Positions 8,623 through 15,035 of a stretch of DNA of 26,362 bases are shown here, in pieces. A program made the position numbers and the translations under genes. Positions within the stretch are counted from its first letter, which is position 1. Each line of letters starts with the position of its first letter. The stretch comes from Candidatus Termititenax sp. (lineage in GTDB: Bacteria > Margulisbacteria > Riflemargulisbacteria > GWF2-35-9 > DYQY01): the NCBI GenBank assembly GCA_020719045.1, contig DYQY01000019.1, forward strand, positions 1,651 to 28,012, written 5' to 3'. The notes below the pieces were generated by a model, which did no database searches, was not told where the DNA came from, and saw only the letters and a list, made by a program, of their open reading frames with translations.

Positions 8623-8931
8623 ATGCAAGAAGAGTTAAGAACATTTCTGAAGATTTATGATTTTGTAAAAGCTATCCCATCTGGGAGAGTCGTTTCATGT
8701 GGAGTTGTTTCAAAAGTAGTTAATACTTCACCTAGAGTTATTGGTTTTGCCTTGCATAGGAATCCAGACCAGCAGAATATTTCTTGTCATAGGGTTGTTT
8801 TTCAAGACGGTTCACTAGCAAAAGGTTTTGTTTTTGGTGGAGAATTAAAACAACGTGAAATTCTTGAAAAAGAAGGCATAAGGTTTGATAATGAAGGTAG
8901 CGTTTTGAAGGATTGTTTCTGGGAGGGGTAA
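8623..8931 (+). CDS. MGMT-family DNA alkyl repair protein (short form)
   Basis: A 102-residue protein consisting only of the C-terminal DNA-binding domain of O6-alkylguanine-DNA alkyltransferases. The helix-turn-helix with arginine finger SPRVIGFALHRNP is present, followed by the active-site loop NISCHRVV, with the reactive Cys at residue 55. The usual Pro before Cys is Ser here. Short homologues with Trp in place of Cys (ATL proteins) cannot transfer alkyl groups, but this one keeps Cys-His-Arg and may be active. The C-terminal RREILEKEGI-like segment (KQREILEKEGI) is typical. It probably repairs or flags O6-alkylguanine. It lies between folD and a lipoprotein-like gene, and its stop overlaps the next gene's ribosome binding site. 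Confidence 0.88.
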   Translation: MQEELRTFLKIYDFVKAIPSGRVVSCGVVSKVVNTSPRVIGFALHRNPDQQNISCHRVVFQDGSLAKGFVFGGELKQREILEKEGIRFDNEGSVLKDCFWEG

Positions 8932-8932
8932 T

Positions 8933-9709
8933 TTGAAGTTTTTTTCAAGAGCAAAAGAGGTTTGGTCTAAACTAATGAAGATTAGAGATCAGAAACTGGA
9001 CCGACAGACACTGATATATTTACTAATAACCGCATTTATAGTCCTTTTTATAATTTTATGTGTCTTGTTGATTGTTGGTGGATGTCAATCAAAGAAGCTT
9101 AAAGAAGAAGCATTAAAGCCAGAGATTGTTAATGTGCGTGGTTATCTTTATCATGGTCCAGAGGTAAGTGCCTTTAGAAAGTGTGATGAAAATCAAGAGT
9201 ATATGGTTACTGGGGATATTGGTGTTAATGTGTGGAAGATTTATACTGATTTAGTGCCAGAACCATATTTGCCAGTTTATGTTGAGATGAAGGCGCAGAT
9301 TGTTAAAAATGATGACAACGAAAAGAGAACTGATTACGTTGGATATGTTGTTTTAAAAGAGCTGTATCACATGTCTTATGAATCGTTTGGATGCGAACTA
9401 CCAAAAAACTATAATTATTTAATTCATGGCAACGAACCGTCTTGGAAAATTATTATTGATGATAGTAGGGGAGTTTTTATGCAGGTTGACGGATCGGAGG
9501 AGATTTTTGCGGCTTATTCTAAGCCAAGCGTAATAGACAATGGAATTCAATATAAGCTGATGAGCGGAAGTAGTCCAATTATTATTAAGATTCGCAAAGC
9601 TGACACATACGACTCAATGTCTGGTGCTTATTATGGGTATTCCTCTTATGTTAGTTTTAAGGGGAAAGCATATTACGGTGAAGCCCTGCCTGGGAGACCA
9701 CTGTTTTAG
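8933..9709 (+). CDS. Membrane-anchored COG3650-like protein
   Basis: A 258-residue protein with a charged cytoplasmic N-terminus of about 25 residues, one hydrophobic segment at 27-49, and a possible lipobox VGGC with Cys51. The long N-tail is unusual for a lipoprotein signal, so a plain membrane anchor is equally likely. The extracytoplasmic part contains GNEPSWKI and DSMSGAYYGYSSYVSFKG, which resemble the uncharacterised COG3650 domain (GNEPxW ... DxMSGxxY ... GxxYxGC). The terminal Cys of that pattern appears replaced by Glu in YYGEA. The start is TTG at 8933, supported by GGGAGGGG at 8921-8928. Its last 53 bases overlap the convergent methyltransferase gene. The function is unknown. Confidence 0.8.
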   Translation: MKFFSRAKEVWSKLMKIRDQKLDRQTLIYLLITAFIVLFIILCVLLIVGGCQSKKLKEEALKPEIVNVRGYLYHGPEVSAFRKCDENQEYMVTGDIGVNVWKIYTDLVPEPYLPVYVEMKAQIVKNDDNEKRTDYVGYVVLKELYHMSYESFGCELPKNYNYLIHGNEPSWKIIIDDSRGVFMQVDGSEEIFAAYSKPSVIDNGIQYKLMSGSSPIIIKIRKADTYDSMSGAYYGYSSYVSFKGKAYYGEALPGRPLF

Positions 9710-10340
9710 AAGCTTTTATTCCAACAAAACTGCCAATGCCGTAACCTTCAATTGGTTGCTGGATGCTTTGTGAATTATTTTCATTGTCGAACAGTGTTTG
9801 CTTAATTTTTTTTATTTCAAAGCTATTTTGAGTAAGCATTTTTATGATTTCTTCACTACTATAAAAATATGCATTTTGGTAATACTTATTGGTGTCTTTT
9901 GTTTGAAGATAGCGTTTTCCAATAGTGCTTTCTTTGTTAACAAATCCAATGATTAAATGTCCATTATTTCTTAGAACACGATGAGCTTCTTGTAGCGCAA
10001 CGTTGGGGTTATCAATAAAACAGATAGTTGTTACCATTAACAGGCTATTGAAAGAATTATCATTAAAGGGAAGGCTTTCTGCTGTTGCTTGATGCACAGT
10101 AATTCCTCTGGCTTTAGCAATAGCGCCCATTTCGATAGATGGCTCTATTCCTTCCTTTATTCCTAATGCCTGAGCAAACCTTCCTGTTCCAACTCCTATT
10201 TCAAGGCAATCAGTTGTTTTTGTTATTAATGATTGTATTAAAATTAGTTCTGATAAAAAGGTAGCTTCATGCTTATTAAACCAGTTATCATAATCTTCTG
10301 CGTAGTTATCAAAAACATTAGAAGAGGTTTTCTTTCCCAT
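9657..10340 (-). CDS. Class I SAM-dependent methyltransferase
   Basis: A 227-residue methyltransferase of the Methyltransf_11 type. Motif I CLEIGVGTGRFA is at about residues 45-56, followed by acidic EPS (GIEPSIEM), a post-I motif ATAESLPFNDNSFN, and HRVLRNNGHLIIGFV (motif III region). The substrate cannot be told from sequence. I chose ATG 10340 (MGKKTSS) because the longer reading from 10400 lies wholly inside the J-domain gene; GGAAAGAG precedes the ATG weakly. It overlaps the upstream J-domain gene by 23 bases, suggesting translational coupling as the last gene of the DUF134 operon. Its 3' end overlaps the convergent membrane-protein gene by 53 bases. Confidence 0.87.
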   Translation of the reverse strand: MGKKTSSNVFDNYAEDYDNWFNKHEATFLSELILIQSLITKTTDCLEIGVGTGRFAQALGIKEGIEPSIEMGAIAKARGITVHQATAESLPFNDNSFNSLLMVTTICFIDNPNVALQEAHRVLRNNGHLIIGFVNKESTIGKRYLQTKDTNKYYQNAYFYSSEEIIKMLTQNSFEIKKIKQTLFDNENNSQSIQQPIEGYGIGSFVGIKASKTVVSQAGLHRNMLSP

Positions 10341-10647
10341 AGTTCTCTTTCCACCAGTTATGGTATTTTTCAGATGCTTGGTCATAGGTGATGTCGCCAA
10401 GATTCAGTGATTTGAATTTTTTTTCCGAAAGGTCAAATAGATAGTTTTGACAATAAATAGTAATTGTTTCATAGGCTTTCATAAGCTCAACTGTTTTTAA
10501 GTGAGCATTATTGTCCATTTTATTTTTATCTGGGTGATACTTTTGTATCTCCTTATGATATTTTTGCTTTATTTGAATAAAGGTAGCTATGTCGTCAATG
10601 TTAAGTAATTTTTTTGCTTTTTCAAATTCTTCGTAAGGTGTGTTCAT
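10318..10647 (-). CDS. Small J-domain (DnaJ-like) protein
   Basis: A 109-residue protein that is little more than a J domain. Helix II is basic (IKQKYHKEIQKY), the HPD motif that stimulates Hsp70 is at residues 38-40 in YHPDKNK, and helix III follows (MKAYETI). There is no Gly/Phe region, zinc finger or peptide-binding domain, so it is a dedicated co-chaperone. The C-terminal 40 residues (YDQASEKYHNWWKENYGK) are unfamiliar. The start is ATG 10647, which overlaps the stop of the upstream ferredoxin-MinD gene as ATGA, with GGGAG in range. Its place in the operon suggests it delivers DnaK to one of the cluster proteins, perhaps for metal-centre assembly; this is inference. Confidence 0.85.
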   Translation of the reverse strand: MNTPYEEFEKAKKLLNIDDIATFIQIKQKYHKEIQKYHPDKNKMDNNAHLKTVELMKAYETITIYCQNYLFDLSEKKFKSLNLGDITYDQASEKYHNWWKENYGKENLF

Positions 10648-11498
10648 TTTATGTTCTCCCAAATTTCTTGTAGCAAGACGGATATTTTGTGGTTTGGTTG
10701 TGTTTCTATTATTGTTTTTCCTTCTATCAGTGCCTCAATAATGATTTTATCATAGGGAAGCTCTGCGATGCATTCAGTATTTTCGGAAACACAAATATCT
10801 TGAATTGTTTCGCAGTTTTGTGCATTTATGTCTGATTTGTTAATTATAACTTTAGCTGGAACGTTAAAGTGTTTAGTAACCTCAATGATTCTTTTGAGGT
10901 CATGAATCCCAGATAAAGTAGGCTCTGTAACTATTATTGCTTGATTAATGCCAACGATAGCAGCATTTACAGGGCATCCTATTCCAGGTGGGCCGTCAAT
11001 TAGAATATATTCAGCATTTATCTGAGTTGCAAGCTCCTTAGCTTCTTTTCTAACCTGTGCAACTAATTTCCCTGAATTATCTTCAGCAATATGCAAATTA
11101 GCATGTACCATAGCCCTATTATTTTTAGTGGTAGAGATGTAGTATTCACCTGCTAGATTATCTGTTTCTGAAACAGCTTTAGTCGGACAGACATGAAAGC
11201 AAGCTCCACAACCATCACAGCTTATGGGGTCAATAATAAACTCATTGCTTATTGCTTCATATCTACAGATTTCTTGGCACTTACCACATTTAGTACAGGT
11301 TTCTTGATTAATGGAATAGCCTTTCCCTGAGTAGAAGTCGTGTTTGGTTAGTATTTGTGGGTTTAATAATAAATGCAAATCAGCAGCATCTACATCACAA
11401 TCGGCTACTACATAGTTATTTGCAAGTTGAGCTAGGCAAGCTGTTATAGTTGTTTTGCCAGTTCCACCTTTTCCGCTGATAATGGTTATTTGTTTCAC
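10644..11498 (-). CDS. MinD-superfamily P-loop ATPase with inserted ferredoxin domain (second)
   Basis: A 284-residue cytoplasmic ATPase of the MinD/Mrp superfamily. The deviant Walker A GKGGTGKTT is at residues 9-17. An inserted 2x[4Fe-4S] ferredoxin domain spans about 65-115 (CTKCGKCQEIC and CDGCGACFHVC). The Walker B region is LIDGPPGIGCPV, followed by VTEPTLSGIHDLKR. The first Cys cluster ends CRY rather than the usual CP. Such pairs of ferredoxin-MinD ATPases accompany NifX-like proteins in anaerobes, including the ORP cluster of Desulfovibrio, where the exact reaction is unresolved. The start is GTG at 11498, overlapping the preceding stop as GTGA, with AGGAG 9 bases upstream. Confidence 0.92.
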   Translation of the reverse strand: MKQITIISGKGGTGKTTITACLAQLANNYVVADCDVDAADLHLLLNPQILTKHDFYSGKGYSINQETCTKCGKCQEICRYEAISNEFIIDPISCDGCGACFHVCPTKAVSETDNLAGEYYISTTKNNRAMVHANLHIAEDNSGKLVAQVRKEAKELATQINAEYILIDGPPGIGCPVNAAIVGINQAIIVTEPTLSGIHDLKRIIEVTKHFNVPAKVIINKSDINAQNCETIQDICVSENTECIAELPYDKIIIEALIEGKTIIETQPNHKISVLLQEIWENIK

Positions 11499-12328
11499 TT
11501 TTGGTGCTCCTGAAGGATTTTTTCATGTAGTTGAGTGAACATTGTTTTATAAAAAGGTTCCTCTGTGATGAGCTTGCCTTTGGAATATGCTTCGGCTATC
11601 CATTTGTCATGTGGGATTTCAAGTAAAATTGGTATAGCATCAACTTTGCAATAGTCGTGGATTATTGTTCCACCAAGACCACTTTTATTGATTATTATAC
11701 CAAAAGGTATTTTTGTTTTTTTGACAACTTCAACTGCTAATCTAAGGTCATTTAGCCCAAAAGGAGTAGGCTCTGTTACTAGTATGACAAAGTCGGAACC
11801 CTTTATAGATTCGATTACTGGACAAGAAGTCCCTGGAGGGCAATCAATAATAATTCTTGAAAAGCTGTTATTTTTTTCTTTTAGTTGTTTTATTAAAGGT
11901 GGAGCCATGGCTTCTCCGACATTTAATCTTCCTGTGTAAACTTTTTTATGCTTAAAAGAACTTATTTCGATTTTTCCTATTTCTCTTGGGATTTCTGAAA
12001 TAGCATTTAGCGGACAAAAATAAGTACAACTTCCACAGCCATGACAAAGCTCCGGGAAGACAATAACTTTGTTTTTAGCGCAAAGGATAGCATTGAAATT
12101 GCAAACTTTAGCACAAATGCCACATGAATTACACTTGGATGTGTCTACAGCTGGAATAAGGGTGGAAACTGTAATTTCCTTTTCAGGTTTAGCGTTAAGG
12201 AAAAGGTGACCGTTTGGCTCTTCAACGTCACAATCAATATAGGTTGAGTTTTCTATGACGTTAAAGAGGTTTGTTGAGACAAGCGTTTTGCCAGTTCCAC
12301 CTTTACCGCTTGCTACTGCAATTTTCAT
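11495..12328 (-). CDS. MinD-superfamily P-loop ATPase with inserted ferredoxin domain (first)
   Basis: A 277-residue paralogue of the downstream ATPase. Walker A GKGGTGKT is at residues 8-15, and CDVEEPNGHLFL replaces the DCDVDAADLH of its partner. The inserted ferredoxin domain carries CNSCGICAKVC and CHGCGSCTYFC, each followed by a conserved NAI. The Walker B segment is IIIDCPPGTSCPV, then LVTEPTPFGLNDLR. The two paralogues probably form a heterodimer that couples ATP hydrolysis to electron or cluster transfer; this is inference from the family and pairing. It starts at a TAATG junction that shares one base with the upstream NifX-like gene's stop. AGGA lies upstream within the end of that gene. 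Confidence 0.93.
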   Translation of the reverse strand: MKIAVASGKGGTGKTLVSTNLFNVIENSTYIDCDVEEPNGHLFLNAKPEKEITVSTLIPAVDTSKCNSCGICAKVCNFNAILCAKNKVIVFPELCHGCGSCTYFCPLNAISEIPREIGKIEISSFKHKKVYTGRLNVGEAMAPPLIKQLKEKNNSFSRIIIDCPPGTSCPVIESIKGSDFVILVTEPTPFGLNDLRLAVEVVKKTKIPFGIIINKSGLGGTIIHDYCKVDAIPILLEIPHDKWIAEAYSKGKLITEEPFYKTMFTQLHEKILQEHQK

Positions 12329-12690
12329 TAGTGTTGTCCAGGCACAGTTGCTGACGATACTTTTGTAAGTTTACCAGCTTTAAAGTTATTGATAACTTCT
12401 TTAATGGTTTGGACTTCTGAGCTGTAGATTTCTATATCAAAAGCATTTAGCCCCTTAAAAGCATTTGGCCCAAAGTTTCCAGAGATGACTGCTGTTGCTC
12501 CAGAATTGGCAATCAGTTGAGAAGCGTTAGTTCCTGCTCCGCCTTGAGCATTTACATTTAGAGTATTGTTGATAACAGCACTAATTTTTTCTTGTTCAAT
12601 ATCGTAGACAATAAAGTATTGTGCTCTACCAAACTTGGGGTCTAGTTCAGAAGCAAGAGTTTCACCAGTTGTGCTAATTGCAATTTTCAT
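12328..12690 (-). CDS. NifX/NifB-like dinitrogenase cofactor family protein (second)
   Basis: A 120-residue single-domain member of the Nitro_FeMo-Co family (PF02579 type), which binds or carries molybdenum- or iron-sulfur clusters. It starts MKIAISTTGETL, has the family segment LDPKFGRAQYFIVYD, the Gly-rich GGAGTNASQLI, VISGNFGPNAF and GKLTKVSSATVPGQ near the end. No nitrogenase genes are nearby, so a role in nitrogenase cofactor assembly is not supported. The closest described context is the ORP-type cluster, where a related protein carries a Mo-Cu sulfide cluster. The ATG has AGGAG 8 bases upstream, 9 bases after the previous gene. Confidence 0.9.
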   Translation of the reverse strand: MKIAISTTGETLASELDPKFGRAQYFIVYDIEQEKISAVINNTLNVNAQGGAGTNASQLIANSGATAVISGNFGPNAFKGLNAFDIEIYSSEVQTIKEVINNFKAGKLTKVSSATVPGQH

Positions 12691-12699
12691 AATTCTCTC

Positions 12700-13047
12700 C
12701 TAATGGCAATCGCCGTGGTCTTTGCAGTCAAGCAATTCACTTGTTTGGTTGTTGATAAATGCGGTAATAGCTTGGTCAACAGTTCCTATAAACGAAGAAA
12801 CTGTTACTTTGTTTACAGCAAACTTTTGCTTGGCTCCGTTTCCCATTCCACCTGAGATTACGTGTTGAATGTTGTGTTTTAGAATCTCGTCAACAGTAAC
12901 GCATCCGCCTCCGCCATGAACAGTGTTATTAGGTACAGTTGTTTTGTTAGTCATTTTGTTGTTTTCAATATCAACAATAGTAAATTCTGGGCATTGCCCA
13001 AAATGCATGGATACTTGGTTATTCTCAGTGGTTATTGCTAATCTCAT
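12700..13047 (-). CDS. NifX/NifB-like dinitrogenase cofactor family protein (first)
   Basis: A 115-residue paralogue of the next gene. Family features are MRLAITTENNQVSMHFGQCPEFTIVDIE, the Gly/Cys segment HGGGGCVTVDEIL, and HVISGGMGNGAKQKF. The C-terminus ends in a Cys/His tail (LLDCKDHGDCH) that its paralogue lacks; with Cys in GQCPEF and GGGCV it could bind a metal cluster. It is probably a cluster carrier or scaffold working with the two MinD ATPases. The ATG has AAGGAG 7 bases upstream. It lies 32 bases after the DUF5320-like gene in the operon. Confidence 0.9.
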   Translation of the reverse strand: MRLAITTENNQVSMHFGQCPEFTIVDIENNKMTNKTTVPNNTVHGGGGCVTVDEILKHNIQHVISGGMGNGAKQKFAVNKVTVSSFIGTVDQAITAFINNQTSELLDCKDHGDCH

Positions 13048-13079
13048 TTGTTGCTCCTTGTTGTTTAAATGTTAGACTA

Positions 13080-13244
13080 CTATCTGTTGCATCCTTTACC
13101 TTTCCCTAATCCTTTTCCTTGACCTTGTCTTCTTCCAAATCCAAGAAAGCTTTTAGGTTGTGCATTGTTTGTAGCACAATTTCCCATTCCTCTTCCAGTC
13201 ATCGAACCTTGTCCAGTTGGTCCTGTTCCATCTTTTGCTGGCAT
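13080..13244 (-). CDS. DUF5320-like small Gly-rich protein
   Basis: A 54-residue frame starting MPAKDGTGPTGQGSMTGRGM and continuing through NCATNN to a basic Gly/Lys-rich tail (GFGRRQGQGKGLGKGKG) that ends CNR. The opening PxxDGTGPxGxGxxTGRG is the hallmark of the small DUF5320 proteins that accompany NifX-like and DUF134 genes in anaerobes. Two Cys residues are present. The ATG is preceded by AGGTAGGTGA in the 3' end of the DUF134 gene, 6 bases away, so the two are cotranscribed. The function is unknown. Confidence 0.85.
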   Translation of the reverse strand: MPAKDGTGPTGQGSMTGRGMGNCATNNAQPKSFLGFGRRQGQGKGLGKGKGCNR

Positions 13245-13250
13245 ATATAT

Positions 13251-13562
13251 TCACCTACCTTCCTTTAGTTCCTCAATATCTTCATGCTTGTCGATTTGTA
13301 GTGCTTTCGATGTGTAAATTGCATCAACAAGTTTTTTTCTTCCAGAGTAGAGAAGTCTTTGGAGAGTTCCTGTTGAGATGTTCATTTTGGTAGCTGCTTC
13401 TGCTTGATTAAGCTCATCAACGTCACAGAGGTGCATTGCTTCAAGCTCATCAAGCTCGATGGAAGTTATTTGCAGAGTTGATAGAGGAATACCTTTTGGT
13501 TTGTAAAAGATTGCTCCTTCAAATGTTCTGCATAGTCTTTTTCTTCTTTGAAATGGTGACAT
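13251..13562 (-). CDS. DUF134-family helix-turn-helix regulator
   Basis: A 103-residue protein of the DUF134 (UPF0251) family. It begins SPFQRRKRLCR, continues with TFEGAIFYKPKGIPL and the conserved LDELEAMHLCDVDELNQAEAATKMNIS, then a sigma-region-4-like helix-turn-helix TGTLQRLLYSGRKKLVDAI. It probably binds DNA at the operon promoter and controls the NifX/MinD genes, and may itself sense metal or redox state through Cys11 and Cys45; the sensing is inference. It is the first gene of the operon. A well-formed promoter lies upstream, with a palindrome between it and the gene. Ribosome binding site GGGGG is about 8 bases before the ATG. Confidence 0.92.
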   Translation of the reverse strand: MSPFQRRKRLCRTFEGAIFYKPKGIPLSTLQITSIELDELEAMHLCDVDELNQAEAATKMNISTGTLQRLLYSGRKKLVDAIYTSKALQIDKHEDIEELKEGR

Positions 13563-13575
13563 TTATTAAACCCCC

Positions 13576-13593
13576 ATGTGTGTATATGCACAT
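13576..13593. promoter_or_regulatory. Palindromic operator candidate of the DUF134 operon
   Basis: ATGTGTGTATATGCACAT matches its own reverse complement at 14 of 18 positions (perfect outer arms ATGTG/CACAT). It directly follows the minus-strand -10 box and spans the expected transcription start near 13587, a position suited to repression, probably by the DUF134 protein. A copy of the half-site ATATGTGC recurs at 13631-13638 on the plus strand. Confidence 0.45.
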
Positions 13594-13621
13594 ATTATAG
13601 GCTGATTGTTTATTTAGTCAA
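13594..13621 (-). promoter_or_regulatory. Sigma-70 promoter of DUF134-NifX-MinD operon
   Basis: On the minus strand TTGACT (13621-13616) is followed after a 16-base spacer by a perfect TATAAT (13599-13594). The expected start near 13587 gives a leader of about 25 bases with a GGGGG ribosome binding site. This is the best-formed -35/-10 pair in the window. Confidence 0.75.
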
Positions 13622-13688
13622 GCCTAATAAATATGTGCCACTTTGAGTCTTTAGAGTGAGCAACACTGGATAATTATCATATTTTGAG

Positions 13689-13694
13689 TATAAT
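13689..13694 (+). promoter_or_regulatory. -10 box of the leaderless binding-protein / kinase operon
   Basis: TATAAT ends 6 bases before the ATG at 13701. No ribosome binding site and no clear -35 box are present. The region is shared with the divergent DUF134 promoter. Confidence 0.6.
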
Positions 13695-13700
13695 TCAAAT

Positions 13701-15035
13701 ATGATGATAACAAGAAAGAATTTATTTTTTAGCTTTATCATTTTCCTTGTATTTAGTGCTTTCTTTTTATTTGGCTGTCAGAAACAGGAAGAGCCAAAAA
13801 TACCAATTAGAATCTTGTGGGCACAGTGGGCTCCATCAGATTACCTACAGGAGCTTTCAGCAGATTTCACAAAAGAGACAGGTATTCCTGTTATAGTAGA
13901 GCAGGTTCCTTGGCAAGATTTCCAAAAACATTTTTTTGCTAAAATGGTTGCTAAAGACTCTACCTATGATTTAGTTGGAGGAGATTCTCAGTGGATAGGG
14001 AAGGGTGCTTATGATGGATATTATGTAAATATAAGCTCAGTATTTAATGAAGAGAAGGTGGCTGAAAAAATGATTACTTCTACGGTTCAGGGGTATTGTG
14101 AGTATCCTGCGGAAAGTAAAGCATATTGGTCAGTACCATTACAAGGAGATGCGATGGGAATAGCTTATCGCAAGGACCTGTTTGAGAACCCAAAGGAAAA
14201 AGAGGCGTTTAAAAAAATATATAATCGTGAATTAGCTATACCTAAAACGTGGCAAGAGCTATTGGACATTGCAACATTTTTTTACAGACCTAGTAAAAAT
14301 CTTTATGGTGTTACTGTCTGGAGTTCCAATGAATATGATGGTATTACTATGGCTTCTGACACCTTATTGTGGGCATATGGCGGGAAGATCGGTGATAATA
14401 AAACAAAAAAAGCACTTGGGATACTAAACACTAAGGAGTCTGCTCAAGGTATAGAAATGTACAGAAAATTATTTCTGCTAGGTTCTAAGACTTGGGTAGG
14501 TGCTTATTTGGATGCTAATAAGTATTTTATTGATGGACAGTCTGCTATGGTTTTCAGTTACTTTGCTTTTTTCCCTGATTTACTAGATAGGCAATATAGT
14601 CCATATGCTGAAGTTACTGGTTTTTTCCCTTGTCCAGCAGGACCAGGAGGGCAGTATACTAGCTTAGGAGGGCAAGGACTTTCATTAATTAGTTACTCTA
14701 AGAATAAAGAAGCAGCAATTTCCTTTATTAAGTGGTTTGTGCGAGATGATGTTCAGGAAGAATGGGCAAAACTAGGTGGGTTTTCTTGTTCAAAGAAGGT
14801 TCTTGAGTCAGAAGACTTTTTGAATGACAGACCATACAATGAGCCATTAAAAAAATCTTTAACTTTAATGAAAGATTTTTGGAATGTGCCAGAATATGAA
14901 CAGTTGTTGAAGGTTTCACAGAAATATCTATTTGAGTATATCGTTAATAATAAGATAACTCCTAAGGATGCTCTTAAGAAAATTAGCCTAGAGTGGGAAG
15001 AGATATTTGAGACTAATGGATATTATAAAGAATGA
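13701..15035 (+). CDS. Extracellular substrate-binding lipoprotein (ABC solute-binding family 1)
   Basis: A 444-residue solute-binding protein of the sugar/oligosaccharide type. A hydrophobic signal (LFFSFIIFLVFSAFFLFGC) ends in a lipobox with Cys26, so the mature protein is a lipoprotein outside the inner membrane. The mature part starts IRILWAQWAPSDYLQEL, and contains FTKETGIPVIVEQVPWQDF, TWQELLDIATFF, GQSAMVFSY and EAAISFIKWFVRDDVQEEW, all typical of family 1 binding proteins. No permease or ATPase genes are adjacent. Instead the stop overlaps the ATG of a histidine kinase (ATGA), so it is most likely the ligand-sensing partner of that kinase. The ligand is unknown. The start is set by the -10 box; ATG 13704 is the second Met. 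Confidence 0.93.
   Translation: MMITRKNLFFSFIIFLVFSAFFLFGCQKQEEPKIPIRILWAQWAPSDYLQELSADFTKETGIPVIVEQVPWQDFQKHFFAKMVAKDSTYDLVGGDSQWIGKGAYDGYYVNISSVFNEEKVAEKMITSTVQGYCEYPAESKAYWSVPLQGDAMGIAYRKDLFENPKEKEAFKKIYNRELAIPKTWQELLDIATFFYRPSKNLYGVTVWSSNEYDGITMASDTLLWAYGGKIGDNKTKKALGILNTKESAQGIEMYRKLFLLGSKTWVGAYLDANKYFIDGQSAMVFSYFAFFPDLLDRQYSPYAEVTGFFPCPAGPGGQYTSLGGQGLSLISYSKNKEAAISFIKWFVRDDVQEEWAKLGGFSCSKKVLESEDFLNDRPYNEPLKKSLTLMKDFWNVPEYEQLLKVSQKYLFEYIVNNKITPKDALKKISLEWEEIFETNGYYKE

Noticed and set aside
12328-13047. NifX/NifB-like genes as evidence for nitrogen fixation
   Set aside because: No nifH, nifD, nifK or nifB radical-SAM gene is present, and the family occurs widely in non-fixing anaerobes next to ferredoxin-MinD genes.
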